Shown: positions 25,133 through 34,464, counted from the stretch's first letter. The stretch: 64,000 bases of DNA from Robinsoniella peoriensis (GCF_042680125.1 NZ_JBHTNY010000022.1); one strand, 5' to 3'. Notes: generated by a model from the sequence alone, not told the origin. Numbers and translations: made by a program.

Positions 25133-27424
25133 ATGAAGCTAACTTTATACACTGCCGACTGCACCGGAGATGCGACCAACTGTGTGTATCCGTATAAGGC
25201 AGAAATCAGTAATAAGCAGGAACTGGTAAAAGCGGCAGCCCGTGACCAGGTCTTTGCCAGATACAAGAACAGCTACCGCAATATCAGCAACTTTCTGGAA
25301 TCTGATGCTATTCCTATGGATTGTGATAATGACCATTCGGAGAAACCGGAGGAATGGCTCAGTGCATCTGCCCTGGAAGAGATTTTTGCAGATGTTGACC
25401 ACATCATCATTCCAAGCCGACACCATATGCTCGAAAAGAATGGCAAGGATGCAAGACCCCGTTACCATATTCTGTTTCCTATTCAGAATTGCTCAGATGC
25501 GGTGATGTATGCGGCAGTGAAGACAGCCATCCAGAAGAAGTATGAGTTCTTTGATGACAATGCTCTGGATGCAGCACGTTTCTTCTTTGGTTCAGCCTGT
25601 GAGTTGGATGACATTACCTGGCACGAGGGCTTTCTTTCTATTGATGAAACATTGGACGAGTCAGATTATCTGGAATCAGAGGTTGATAAGGCAGAACAGT
25701 TAAATCCTTCCGGTGGTCCCATCTTTGAGGGCAGCCGCAACAATACCATGAGCCGTTTTGCGGGTCGTGTGCTTGTAAAGTATGGTGTTTGCGATAAGGC
25801 GCACCAGGTATTCTTGCAAAGAGCGGAGCAGTGTGATCCTCCCCTTGATGCCAGTGAGCTTAATACAATCTGGAACAGTGCTCTGAAGTTTTATTCCCAA
25901 AGAGTGCAGAACCAGGAAGGTTACATTCCCCCGGAACAGTTCAATGCCGATTTTGACGGAGAAGGACTCAAGCCGGAGGATTATTCCGATTTGGGAGAAG
26001 CAAAGGTTCTCGCTAGGGAATTTGGCAATGAACTGAAATACACCAGTGCAACTGACCTTCTTCGTTATGACGGGGAGTGTTGGAGAGAGGACAAGCAGAT
26101 GGCACTTGGAGCGTCTTTGGATTTTATGGATTTACAGTTGCAAGATGCCAAGGATGCAGTAGAGGCGGCCGAGGAGAATCTGTTGTCTGCCGGACTGGAT
26201 GAAGCCACGGTCAAAGGCAGGGGCAAGAATCTGGAAAAAGCCTGTGCTGCCATGATGGGTCTGTTTTACACCCTTGTGGGAGCAGATACCTATCTGAAAT
26301 TTGTTATGAAATATCGGAACTACCGCAACATCGTCAATGTCCAGAATACGGTCAAGCCGATGGTGGTTCTTGATGTATCTATGCTCGACCTTGACCCTGA
26401 TCTGCTCAACACGCCGTTTGCAACCTATGACCTGTCACAGGGAATCACGGGTGAACAGCCACATGATCCGGCTGACCTTATCACGAAGATTACGAATGTT
26501 GCCCCAGGAGATGCCGGAAAGGATATCTGGGAGGATGCCCTTAACACGTTCTTTTGCGGTGACCAGAAACTGATTGATTATGTGCAGGAAACGGTCGGTA
26601 TGGCGGCTATCGGCAAAGTCTACCAGGAACATATGATTATTGCCTACGGCGGCGGTGCCAATGGGAAGTCTACCTTCTGGAATACCATTTTCAGAGTCCT
26701 GGGCACTTATGCCGGGAAGATTTCTGCGGATACGCTGACCATGAACTGCAAGCACAACACCCGACCGGAGGCTGCTGAACTCAAAGGCAAGCGTCTCATC
26801 ATTGCATCCGAGATGGAAGAAGGTATGAGGCTGAACACCGCAATGGTGAAGCAGCTCTGTTCCACGGATGAAATCCAGGCGGAGAAGAAGTACAAGGACC
26901 CGTTCCATTTCGTGCCGTCCCACACACTGGTGCTGTATACCAACCACCTGCCGAAGGTCGGTGCCAATGATGATGGTATCTGGAGACGTCTTATCGTTAT
27001 CCCCTTCAATGCCAAGATTACGGGGAAATCCGACATCAAGAACTATGCGGATTATCTGTTCGAGAAGGCCGGCTCTTACATCATGACATGGATCATCAAT
27101 GGAGCGAAGAAGGCTATCGATGCCAATTTCCACACAGACCTTCCAAAGATAGTGCAGGAGGCAATCGACAAATACCGTGAGTCCAGTGACTGGCTTGGGC
27201 AGTTCATTGAGGAACGCTGCGATGTTGACCCTTCCTATTCTGAGAAGTCAGGAGAGTTGTATCAGCAGTATCGTTTTCAGTGTGTGCAGAACGGAGAGTT
27301 CGTAAGAAGCACTTCTGATTTCTACGGAGCATTGGAGAAGGCTGGGTATGTTCGCAGAAAGACCAATAAGGGCAACCGTATCAGTGGACTTCAGCTGAAG
27401 GACGGTCAGGACTTTCTGGAGTAA
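25133..27424 (+). CDS. Phage primase-helicase, P4/D5 type
   Basis: This 763-residue protein combines an N-terminal primase-like region (PMDCDNDHSEKPEEW near 60-75 and HHMLEKNGKDARPRYHILFP) with a C-terminal D5/P4-family helicase. The Walker A motif GGGANGKST is near 505, the Walker B region LIIASEMEEGM near 550, and sensor/arginine segments LYTNHLPKVGANDDGIWRR near 600-620. It would open and prime the phage origin. It is transcribed with the DUF4406-like gene, away from the PolA operon. A 230-nt gene-free stretch with repeats follows. Confidence 0.92.
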   Translation: MKLTLYTADCTGDATNCVYPYKAEISNKQELVKAAARDQVFARYKNSYRNISNFLESDAIPMDCDNDHSEKPEEWLSASALEEIFADVDHIIIPSRHHMLEKNGKDARPRYHILFPIQNCSDAVMYAAVKTAIQKKYEFFDDNALDAARFFFGSACELDDITWHEGFLSIDETLDESDYLESEVDKAEQLNPSGGPIFEGSRNNTMSRFAGRVLVKYGVCDKAHQVFLQRAEQCDPPLDASELNTIWNSALKFYSQRVQNQEGYIPPEQFNADFDGEGLKPEDYSDLGEAKVLAREFGNELKYTSATDLLRYDGECWREDKQMALGASLDFMDLQLQDAKDAVEAAEENLLSAGLDEATVKGRGKNLEKACAAMMGLFYTLVGADTYLKFVMKYRNYRNIVNVQNTVKPMVVLDVSMLDLDPDLLNTPFATYDLSQGITGEQPHDPADLITKITNVAPGDAGKDIWEDALNTFFCGDQKLIDYVQETVGMAAIGKVYQEHMIIAYGGGANGKSTFWNTIFRVLGTYAGKISADTLTMNCKHNTRPEAAELKGKRLIIASEMEEGMRLNTAMVKQLCSTDEIQAEKKYKDPFHFVPSHTLVLYTNHLPKVGANDDGIWRRLIVIPFNAKITGKSDIKNYADYLFEKAGSYIMTWIINGAKKAIDANFHTDLPKIVQEAIDKYRESSDWLGQFIEERCDVDPSYSEKSGELYQQYRFQCVQNGEFVRSTSDFYGALEKAGYVRRKTNKGNRISGLQLKDGQDFLE

Positions 27425-27656
27425 GGTGTAGGTCGTGGAAGTCAAATATTGAAACTACTACAGGAAAAGTGCATGGAGTGACGGTCGTTGAGGTCATTTC
27501 CATAAACTGTCCTGCACAAATAATCATAAAAGTGGAAGTCGTGTACCTCTCTATATAAAAGTCCTATCGACAGAAAAATATATAAAAATTTGTATATAGG
27601 GGTTTTAAGAAATGAGAGTCACGACATCCACCATTTAAGAATGATGGAGGACTCGC
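27425..27656. repeat. Gene-free stretch with GTGGAAGTCGTG repeats
   Basis: One exact copy of the 12-mer lies at 27532-27543 and an inverted copy with one mismatch at 27620-27631. A partial copy (first 9 nt) is at 27435-27443. Further exact copies are at 30561 and 30604. A CCACCATT / AATGATGG hairpin sits just before the VRR-NUC ribosome site. These are probably protein-binding sites of the phage. Confidence 0.55.
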
Positions 27657-27935
27657 ATGAGAGAAAAATACATTGAACAGCAGTTAACGAGGGCGGTGAA
27701 AAGCCGTGGCGGTCTGTGTGAAAAGTGGAACTCCGGCACAGCGGGGTGGCCCGACCGCATTGTCTTATTGCCTGATGGAAAGTTCGGCTTTGTGGAAGTA
27801 AAAGCTCCCGGCAAAGAACCAAGACCCCTACAGGTACACAGGCACGAGCAGTTGAGAGCATTGGGCTATCCGGTATTCGTCCTGGATCATCCCGGACAGA
27901 TTGGAGGTATTCTTGATGGAATTCAAACCGCATGA
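27657..27935 (+). CDS. VRR-NUC domain nuclease
   Basis: This 92-residue protein is a minimal VRR-NUC (PD-(D/E)XK) nuclease. Key segments are KSRGGLCEKWNSGTAGWPDR (acidic D in WPDR), then FGFVEVKAPGKEPRPLQ with the E-x-K active site, and a final GYPVFVLDHP. Phage members resemble Holliday-junction resolvases. GGAGG precedes the ATG. Its end overlaps the helicase gene by 20 nt. Confidence 0.9.
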   Translation: MREKYIEQQLTRAVKSRGGLCEKWNSGTAGWPDRIVLLPDGKFGFVEVKAPGKEPRPLQVHRHEQLRALGYPVFVLDHPGQIGGILDGIQTA

Positions 27936-29271
27936 TTATCAGAAATATGCAGAGGAATACATTCTGACACATCCAATCACAGCAGCCATTTTGGATATGG
28001 GACTTGGTAAGACAGTCATCACGCTGTCTGCCATCGATGAACTTATCCATGATAGGTTTGAAGTCAGAAAAGTATTGGTGGTCGCACCGCTTCGTGTGGC
28101 AAGAACCACTTGGCCAGATGAATTGAAAAAGTGGGATCACCTGTCAGCACTCAGCTATTCCGTGGTCATTGGCACTCCGGCAGAAAGGCTGTCGGCTTTG
28201 AGAACGGATGCAGACATTTACATCATCAATCGTGAGAACCTGGTGTGGCTTATGAACCAGGACAGAAAATATCTGAACTTTGATATGGCAGTCCTGGATG
28301 AACTGTCATCGTTTAAGGCTAATTCCCAGAGGACAAAGGCTTTCATGAAACTTCGTCCAAGGCTGAAAAGAGTGGTAGGCCTTACCGGAACGCCAAGCAG
28401 TAATGGTCTGATGGATTTATTCTATGAGTTCCGCTGCCTGGATATGGGAGAGCGACTGTTCCGATTCATCGGGCAGTACCGCACCACATTCTTCAAGCCA
28501 GACCGCTGCAATGGAAATATCGTGTATTCCTACAAACCACTTCCCGGTGCGGAGAAAGCAATCTATGACCGCATCGGTGATATCACGATTTCCATGAAAG
28601 CAGTCGACCATCTGAAAATGCCGGAACTGATCAGTACCGAATATGCAGTCACCCTTGATGAAAAGGAACGGCAGCGGTACGAGGATATGAAAAAAGACCT
28701 CATCCTAGCATTGCCAGAGCATGACATCACTGCTGCCAATGCTGCATCGCTTTCTAACAAATTGTCGCAGATGGCAAATGGAGCAGTGTATGCAGACGAT
28801 GAATCCGTGGTTCATATCCATGATAGGAAGTTAGAAGCCCTCGAAGATATCATCGAATCAGCAAATGGCAGACCGATTTTTGTGGCCTACTGGTACAAGC
28901 ATGATGTGGATCGCATCACGAAACTGCTTGAAAAACTGAAGGTCGAATATGCAAGGATTTCTTCTCCTGGAAGTATTGAGATGTGGAATAAGGGAGAATT
29001 TGCCGTGGGTCTTATCCATCCGGCATCCGCAGGACACGGCTTGAATCTACAGGCAGGAGGAAATCATATCGTTTGGTTCGGACTTACCTGGTCTTTGGAA
29101 TTATACCAACAGACCAATGCCCGTCTTTTCAGACAGGGACAGAAGTCAGGAACCGTTGTGGTACAGCACATTATTGCAAAGGACAGCATTGACGAAAGAG
29201 TCATGAAGGCATTGGAGAAAAAAGACTCCACCCAGACAGCACTTATCGATGCGGTCAGAGCAGAACTGTAA
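27916..29271 (+). CDS. SNF2-family helicase/ATPase, phage type
   Basis: This 451-residue protein has DMGLGKT (motif I) near 28-34, LDELSS (a variant of motif II) near 130, LTGTPSSNGLMDLFYE (motif III), and the C-terminal lobe with HGLNLQAGGNHIVWF and ARLFRQGQKSGTV (motif VI). It would remodel or translocate on DNA during phage replication, probably with the VRR-NUC nuclease encoded by the overlapping upstream gene. The ATG at 27916 is selected for TTGGAGG upstream. Confidence 0.92.
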   Translation: MEFKPHDYQKYAEEYILTHPITAAILDMGLGKTVITLSAIDELIHDRFEVRKVLVVAPLRVARTTWPDELKKWDHLSALSYSVVIGTPAERLSALRTDADIYIINRENLVWLMNQDRKYLNFDMAVLDELSSFKANSQRTKAFMKLRPRLKRVVGLTGTPSSNGLMDLFYEFRCLDMGERLFRFIGQYRTTFFKPDRCNGNIVYSYKPLPGAEKAIYDRIGDITISMKAVDHLKMPELISTEYAVTLDEKERQRYEDMKKDLILALPEHDITAANAASLSNKLSQMANGAVYADDESVVHIHDRKLEALEDIIESANGRPIFVAYWYKHDVDRITKLLEKLKVEYARISSPGSIEMWNKGEFAVGLIHPASAGHGLNLQAGGNHIVWFGLTWSLELYQQTNARLFRQGQKSGTVVVQHIIAKDSIDERVMKALEKKDSTQTALIDAVRAEL

Positions 29272-29330
29272 ACAAAAGTCAATCAGAGTCAATCCGGGAA
29301 CCTATAATCCCTTTTTCGGAGGAACTCTAT

Positions 29331-29567
29331 ATGAATAATTATTTGGACCCATATGACAGTCTGGCCAATGGCATCATCCTGCAGGCTGTCAAGGATTATA
29401 GGGATGCGAACAAGAAACTGGCAAGAGGCAGAAAGAATGCGGCGGCACAGCAGATGAAAGACGAATGCCTGCGGTTCTTTCGGTCTAAGTGGTTTACCGC
29501 CCTTACCGAGGTTGATCCGGAGTTCCTTATCCGGAAACTCGATGCGGAGGTAGAACATGACAGTTAA
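29331..29567 (+). CDS. Small phage protein of unknown function
   Basis: This 78-residue basic protein contains ILQAVKDYRDANKKLARGRK and ECLRFFRSKWFTALTEVDP. This type of protein regularly precedes DUF1492-like activators in Firmicutes phages; no function is known to me. A GGAGG site lies upstream, and its stop overlaps the start of the activator gene. Confidence 0.7.
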   Translation: MNNYLDPYDSLANGIILQAVKDYRDANKKLARGRKNAAAQQMKDECLRFFRSKWFTALTEVDPEFLIRKLDAEVEHDS

Positions 29568-30003
29568 AGAATATTTAGGACAGGCATATCTATTAGACCA
29601 GCGAATCAAGTCGGACACCCTGGAGTGTGAGGAATTGCGGCAGATGGCTCAGAGCATATCAAGTCCAGGCTTTGAGGAACATTTCAACGCAAGCAAGAAT
29701 ACGGATGCACCGTACATTCACACTTTGGAAAAACTGTGGGACATGGAAGAGCAGGTCATGACGGAGTTGGCACAGCTGGTAAATCTGAAAGGTCAGATTC
29801 AGGATGTGGTGAGACAGGTGGATAAGCCGGAGCAGCAGTCGGTATTGAAGTACCGCTACATCCACAATTACACATGGCCCATGATTGGTGAGATGTTAAA
29901 TGCAGACCGTGGGACCGTGCAGCGTTGGCACAACAAAGCAATCAGTAAAATCAAACTGCCGGAAGATGCCATTGATTTAAAAGATGCATCGGTTTGCAGC
30001 TAA
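29557..30003 (+). CDS. DUF1492/sigma-region-4-like late gene activator
   Basis: This 148-residue protein starts with TVKEYLGQAYLLDQRIKS, the DUF1492 pattern. It ends with a sigma-70 region 4-like HTH (YRYIHNYTWPMIGEML, then GTVQRWHNKAISKIKLP). Relatives of the ArpU/RinA type switch on phage late genes. It stands directly before the packaging genes. The 3' end of the gene is part of an 84-nt tandem repeat with TGCAAC motifs, a likely target promoter region. Confidence 0.78.
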   Translation: MTVKEYLGQAYLLDQRIKSDTLECEELRQMAQSISSPGFEEHFNASKNTDAPYIHTLEKLWDMEEQVMTELAQLVNLKGQIQDVVRQVDKPEQQSVLKYRYIHNYTWPMIGEMLNADRGTVQRWHNKAISKIKLPEDAIDLKDASVCS

Positions 30004-30132
30004 ATGCAACTATGTCTATGTGGTATTGTTATGATGCGAGAATAAAATAAACCCGCAAATATAAAAGATGCATCGGTTTGCAACTAAATGCAACGGTGTC
30101 CTATGTGATATTGTTAAGATGCGAAAATGAAA
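29979..30132 (+). repeat. Tandem duplication of a probable late promoter
   Basis: Two copies of about 74 nt, starting at 29979 and 30063 (84-85 nt period), carry TGCARC direct repeats spaced exactly 10 nt (29995 and 30005; 30079 and 30089). About 19-20 nt downstream are the extended -10-like sequences TGTTATGAT and TGTTAAGAT. The first copy includes the activator gene's last codons. This is probably the late promoter for the HNH and packaging genes, activated by the upstream protein. Confidence 0.6.
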
Positions 30133-30195
30133 TGAAGGTCACAGCCTCATGGGAGAAATCCTGTGGGGCTTTCCTTTTGCCGCAAAGGAGGTGCA

Positions 30196-30558
30196 ATGGT
30201 GCCAAGAAAACCAAAACGACCGTGTTCCTTCCCCAGCTGTCCCAACCTAACTGACGGACGGTTCTGTGAAGAGCATCAGAAACAGGAGAACAAACGCTAC
30301 GAGAAGTATGACCGTGACTCGGCTGTACGCCGTAGGTATGGACGGGCATGGAAGAGAATCCGTGACAGCTATGTAGCACAGCACCCGTTCTGTGAGCAGT
30401 GCTACGACAAGGGAATCCTGGTGGAGACCGAAGAGGTTCACCACAGGAAACCTTTGTCCCAGGGTGGAACTCATGACAGGAGTAACCTCATTGCTTTGTG
30501 CAAGACGTGTCATGCAAGGATTCATGCCCAGAGCGGTGACCGATGGCACAACCATTGA
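30196..30558 (+). CDS. Phage HNH endonuclease
   Basis: This 120-residue protein has a zinc-binding N-terminus (CSFPSCPNLTDGRFCEEH) and a canonical HNH core: VEEVHHRKPLSQGG is seen as TEEVHHRKPLSQGGTH, with DRSNLIALCKTCHARIH following. HNH proteins next to the small terminase gene take part in cos cleavage and packaging in HK97-like phages. The ATG at 30196 has AAAGGAGG. The activator repeat lies upstream. Confidence 0.92.
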   Translation: MVPRKPKRPCSFPSCPNLTDGRFCEEHQKQENKRYEKYDRDSAVRRRYGRAWKRIRDSYVAQHPFCEQCYDKGILVETEEVHHRKPLSQGGTHDRSNLIALCKTCHARIHAQSGDRWHNH

Positions 30559-30729
30559 TGGTGGAAGTCGTGAAGGTTATGGAAGAAACTATTTTTTGTT
30601 CGAGTGGAAGTCGTGACACCCGGTAGGGGCGGTTCACTTCTCTACAGCAAAGTCCCCGTGGAACGGGCGTGGGGTCATACGCGCAAAAAGGGCGATTTCA
30701 AAAGGGTAATAAAGGAGGGTCATAAAATC
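30559..30729. other. Candidate packaging (cos) region between HNH and terminase genes
   Basis: This 171-nt gene-free stretch has two exact GTGGAAGTCGTG copies (30561-30572, 30604-30615) followed by a GC-rich segment with CCCGGTAGGGG and CCCCGTGGAACGGG. In HNH-bearing phages the cos site commonly lies in this position, and repeats can serve as terminase binding sites. No cleavage site can be proven from sequence alone. Confidence 0.4.
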
Positions 30730-31281
30730 ATGCCTACAAAATCGAATAACACAGGTGGCAGAGGCGGTGCCAGACCGGGTGCCGGACGAAAGAAAACTGC
30801 TGTAAAGGAAAAGGCTGACAACGGAAATCCAGGAGGCAGACCATTAGAAGTCCTGGACATTCCTGAAATCGAAGGTGTGGATATGCCAAAGCCACATGAC
30901 TTCCTGTCAGCTGAACAGCGTGACGGCAGTGAGCTGCAGGCCGCTGATATCTACAAGGAAACATGGGAGTGGCTGAAAAAGGTAGGGTGCAGTTCCAAGG
31001 TATCCAATCAGCTGCTTGAGCGGTATGCGATGGCATCTGCCCGTTGGATTCAGTGTGAGGAGATGACCAGCAAGCTGGGATTCCTTTCCAAGCATCCGAC
31101 CACGCAGAAGCCTATCCCTTCCCCCTTCATCAATATGGGAATCAACTATATGAATCAGGCAGTGCGTCTGTGGAATGAGATATTCCAGATCGTGAAGGAA
31201 AATTGCAGCACTGAATACTCGGACGCAGTTCCGCAGGATGATGTGATGGAGCGTCTGCTCCGTGCAAGGAAAGGAATGTAA
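30730..31281 (+). CDS. terS: Terminase small subunit, P27 family
   Basis: This 183-residue protein has the glycine-rich GGRGGARPGAGRKK head and the P27 core (ADIYKETWEWLKKVG, then LLERYAMASARWIQCEE and SPFINMGINYMNQAVRLWNEI). It should recognise the packaging site and load the large terminase. ATG 30730 is chosen for AAAGGAGG upstream; the longer upstream frame lacks a good start. A 38-residue gene follows immediately. The large subunit is unusually far away (37822), with a block of accessory genes in between. Confidence 0.9.
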   Translation: MPTKSNNTGGRGGARPGAGRKKTAVKEKADNGNPGGRPLEVLDIPEIEGVDMPKPHDFLSAEQRDGSELQAADIYKETWEWLKKVGCSSKVSNQLLERYAMASARWIQCEEMTSKLGFLSKHPTTQKPIPSPFINMGINYMNQAVRLWNEIFQIVKENCSTEYSDAVPQDDVMERLLRARKGM

Positions 31282-31282
31282 T

Positions 31283-31399
31283 ATGGCGAAGAAAAAATAT
31301 CAAAATCAGAAAAAGAATAACAGGCAGGTATTTCCCAAGGGGAAACTAACTGATACCAGAAAAGACTTGCATCAGGTTGTGAAGAGGAGGAATGGCTGA
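31283..31399 (+). CDS. Very small basic phage protein
   Basis: This 38-residue frame (MAKKKYQNQKKNNRQVFPKG, then KLTDTRKDLHQVVKRRNG) starts 1 nt after the terS stop and overlaps the methyltransferase ATG by 1 nt. Codons run without a break and the spacing suggests coupling. It is highly basic and could bind nucleic acid. No family is recognised. Confidence 0.5.
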   Translation: MAKKKYQNQKKNNRQVFPKGKLTDTRKDLHQVVKRRNG

Positions 31400-32661
31400 T
31401 GGCGAGAACAACCACACAGATGGAGTTGGTATCCATCGACAAGTTAATACCGTATGTGAACAATGCTAGGACTCATTCGGCAGAGCAGATCAACAAACTC
31501 CGCTCAAGCCTCCGTGAGTTCGGGTTTGTCAATCCAGTCATCGTAGACAAGGACTATGGCATCATTGCCGGACATGGCAGAGTGCTTGCAGCGAAAGAGG
31601 AAGGCATTGATGAAGTGCCGTGTGTTCTGGTGGATTATCTTACCGAAGCACAGAAGAAAGCCTACATCATTGCAGACAACCGATTCGCTCAGGATGCCGG
31701 ATGGGATGAGGAACTTCTGCGTATCGAAATCGAATCCCTCCAGGGAGAGGACTTTGATATTTCACTTACCGGATTTGAAGCAGATGAGATTGCAGACCTG
31801 TTCAAGGATGGAAACGATAAGGAAGTCCAAGATGATGATTATGATCTGTCCGCAGCTTTGGAGAAAGCAGCCTTTGTGGAAAAGGGAGATGTGTGGACGG
31901 TTGGAAGACACCGACTTATGTGTGGTGATGCGACCTCCTCTGATGACGTATCAAAGTTGATGGATGGCAGAAAAGCAAATCTGATTCTGACGGACCCTCC
32001 GTATGGTGTATCCTTCCAAAGTTCAGACGGACTTTCCATTCAGAACGATTCCATCAAGGGCGAGGAGTTCTATCAGTTCCTGTTATCTGCTATGCAGAAT
32101 ATGGCTGCCGTCCTGGAACAGGGCGGAGCTGCCTATGTGTTCCATGCAGATACGGAAGGTCTGAATTTCCGTAGGGCATTCGTTGATGCCGGATTCCACC
32201 TTGCCGGATGCTGTATTTGGGTGAAGAATTCCCTGGTGCTGGGTCGCAGCGATTACCAGTGGCAGCACGAACCTGTGCTATATGGTTTTTTGCAGAATGG
32301 CAAGCATCCGTGGTATTCCGACCGCAAGCAGACCACCATCTGGAATTTTGATAAACCAAAACGCAATAAGAACCATCCGACTTCCAAGCCACTTGATCTT
32401 CTTGCTTATCCGATCAGTAATTCCACTCAGGCAAACGCCATCGTTATCGATACATTCGGCGGCAGTGGTTCGACCCTTATGGCGTGTGAGCAGAGCAACC
32501 GTATCTGCTGCACGATGGAACTGGATGAAAAATATGCATCGGTCATTCTACGAAGATATGTAGAAGATGGAGGCAATTCCGATGATGTGTATGTGGAACG
32601 AAACGGAGAGAAACTCATGTACTCTGACCTTGCAAAACAGGTGGAGGGAGAAAATGAGTAA
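31399..32661 (+). CDS. Phage DNA methyltransferase with N-terminal ParB-like domain
   Basis: This 420-residue protein fuses a ParB/sulfiredoxin-like domain (SIDKLIPYVNNARTHSAEQI, GIIAGHGRVLAAKEEG; about 1-130) to a beta-class N6-adenine/N4-cytosine methyltransferase. Motif IV LILTDPPYGVSF is near 195 and the SAM motif DTFGGSGSTLMACEQ near 355. Such fusions are common beside phage terminase genes and usually have no restriction partner. They probably protect phage DNA or affect packaging. It overlaps the C5 methyltransferase by 8 nt. Confidence 0.92.
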   Translation: MARTTTQMELVSIDKLIPYVNNARTHSAEQINKLRSSLREFGFVNPVIVDKDYGIIAGHGRVLAAKEEGIDEVPCVLVDYLTEAQKKAYIIADNRFAQDAGWDEELLRIEIESLQGEDFDISLTGFEADEIADLFKDGNDKEVQDDDYDLSAALEKAAFVEKGDVWTVGRHRLMCGDATSSDDVSKLMDGRKANLILTDPPYGVSFQSSDGLSIQNDSIKGEEFYQFLLSAMQNMAAVLEQGGAAYVFHADTEGLNFRRAFVDAGFHLAGCCIWVKNSLVLGRSDYQWQHEPVLYGFLQNGKHPWYSDRKQTTIWNFDKPKRNKNHPTSKPLDLLAYPISNSTQANAIVIDTFGGSGSTLMACEQSNRICCTMELDEKYASVILRRYVEDGGNSDDVYVERNGEKLMYSDLAKQVEGENE

Positions 32662-34378
32662 AGAAAAGAAACTGACCCTCGGCAGTCTGTTCTCAGGCTC
32701 TGGGGGTTTTGAACTTGGTGGACTGCTTGCAGGTGTTACCCCGGTTTGGTCGAGTGAAGTGGAGCCGTTTCCCATTCGGGTGACCACAAAGCGGCTGCCC
32801 TTTGTAAAGCATTTAGGTGACATTAATGGTATTCACGGAGATGAAATAGAACCCGTGGATATCATAACTTTCGGCTCGCCCTGTACGGATATGTCGGTGG
32901 CCGGCAAGCGGGCCGGTCTTGATGGGCAGCAGTCCTGCTTGTTCTATCAGGCAATCCGAATCATAAAAGAAATGAGGTGTGCAACTAATGGCGGATATCC
33001 AAGATTTATCGTATGGGAAAATGTCCCCGGAGCATTCTCTTCCAACAAGGGAGAAGATTTTAAGGCAGTCCTCGAAGCGGTCTGCTCCGTCAAGAACGAA
33101 AATATTTCTGTCCCTGAACCTCCAAAGGGAAAATGGGCAAACGCAGGGGAAATCGTGGGAGATGGCTTCTCCATCGCCTACAGGCAGATCGATGCACAAT
33201 TTTGGGGAGTTCCCCAACGAAGAAAACGTATCTATCTTGTCGCAGATTTTGCAGGCAGGAGTGCCGGAAAAATACTATTTGAGTCAGAGGGCTTGTCTGG
33301 GTATTCTGCGGAGGGCTTCCGCTCGTGGCAAGGAGTTGCCTGTCATGCTGAAGACGGCGCTGGAGAAACAGGCACAATCTGCTTGAATGACCAAGGAGGA
33401 AACCGTATGGATGTGACGGAAGATGTGACCTGTACCCTTCGTGCAGAAAGTCATCATCCGCCGCTTGTGTTTGAGAACCATTCGCAAGATACAAGGTATG
33501 TGGGACCCCTTGCAGTAGCACAGACGGTTTCCTCCACATATGGAACCGGCGGCAACAATCAGCCGTTCGTATTGGAGACACCGAAAACTCTTAAAATCCG
33601 CAGTGGCTGTGTGGGTGGTGGTAAAGGTGCGTTGATTCAGGATAACAAATCAGCCACGCTATCCTGCAATAATGACCAGACCTTATTTGTGCCAAAAGCA
33701 TACGGTATCTGTTCCAAGGACAGTAATTCCATGAAATCGGATAATCCGAACAGCGGATTTTATGAAGCAGATACCTCCCGGTGCCTGGATGCCAACGGCG
33801 GGAATCCTTCCTGTAATCAGGGTGGTATTGCAGTAGTTGCATTGCAGGGTTCTATGATTGGCAGAGCCGATAAGAACGGTCCCCAAGGAGATGGCATCAA
33901 TGAAGATGTTTCCTTCACGCTGAATACAGTTGACCAACATGCGGTTGCCTATTCTTCGAGCAAGGCATCCTTTTTCACATCTGCGGAAAAGGAACTGGCG
34001 AACACACTGGTTGCTACGGATTATAAAGACCCACCGCTCGTCAATGATACGGATGAGGAAATGGAGTACATCGTTCGCAGACTGACACCTACGGAATGTG
34101 CAAGGCTACAGGGATTTCCAGACTGGTGGAGCAGTGACCTTGGTGTGGAAGAGCCAACTGAGGAGGACGTTGCTTTTTGGAGGGAGGTCTTTGAGACCCA
34201 CAGAAAGACCGTGGGCAATTCCACCAAGCCAAAGACAGAAAAGCAAATCCGCAAATGGTTAATGAGTCCCCATTCGGACGCAGCAGAATATAAGATGTGG
34301 GGCAACGGTGTGGCACTGCCGTGCGTATATTTTGTGCTGTCCGGCATTGTGTATTACTCACAATTTCCTACAAAATAA
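32654..34378 (+). CDS. Phage DNA (cytosine-5) methyltransferase
   Basis: This 574-residue enzyme has motif I GSLFSGSGGFELGG, the catalytic TFGSPCTDMSVAG near 78-90, motif VI VWENVPG, and QIDAQFWGVPQRRKRIY (motif VIII). The C-terminal TPTECARLQGFPDWW and the final MWGNGVALPC complete it. A long insert (about 240-480) between the halves carries the probable target-recognition region and repeated Dcm-type segments, as in many Clostridia phages. It is coupled to the adenine-type enzyme upstream. No cognate nuclease is encoded nearby. Confidence 0.92.
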   Translation: MSKEKKLTLGSLFSGSGGFELGGLLAGVTPVWSSEVEPFPIRVTTKRLPFVKHLGDINGIHGDEIEPVDIITFGSPCTDMSVAGKRAGLDGQQSCLFYQAIRIIKEMRCATNGGYPRFIVWENVPGAFSSNKGEDFKAVLEAVCSVKNENISVPEPPKGKWANAGEIVGDGFSIAYRQIDAQFWGVPQRRKRIYLVADFAGRSAGKILFESEGLSGYSAEGFRSWQGVACHAEDGAGETGTICLNDQGGNRMDVTEDVTCTLRAESHHPPLVFENHSQDTRYVGPLAVAQTVSSTYGTGGNNQPFVLETPKTLKIRSGCVGGGKGALIQDNKSATLSCNNDQTLFVPKAYGICSKDSNSMKSDNPNSGFYEADTSRCLDANGGNPSCNQGGIAVVALQGSMIGRADKNGPQGDGINEDVSFTLNTVDQHAVAYSSSKASFFTSAEKELANTLVATDYKDPPLVNDTDEEMEYIVRRLTPTECARLQGFPDWWSSDLGVEEPTEEDVAFWREVFETHRKTVGNSTKPKTEKQIRKWLMSPHSDAAEYKMWGNGVALPCVYFVLSGIVYYSQFPTK

Positions 34379-34405
34379 ATCGGTTACTATTCTACAGCAA
34401 ATAGC

Positions 34406-34434
34406 TTGCTATAAATCGGCTTTAGAGTGATTAA
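34406..34434 (+). promoter_or_regulatory. Promoter-family member P1
   Basis: TTGCTA, a 17-nt spacer ending TTTAGAGT, then GATTAA. It is followed by TACCAAA and the ribosome site of the 34465 gene. See 35531, 37396 and 54444 for sister copies. Confidence 0.6.
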
Positions 34435-34464
34435 TGTAGTACCAAAACAAAGGAGGTACTTCAC

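Noticed and set aside
31399..32661. Second partition ParB gene
   Set aside because: The ParB-like domain is only the N-terminal part of a DNA methyltransferase, a common phage fusion, and no ParA accompanies it.
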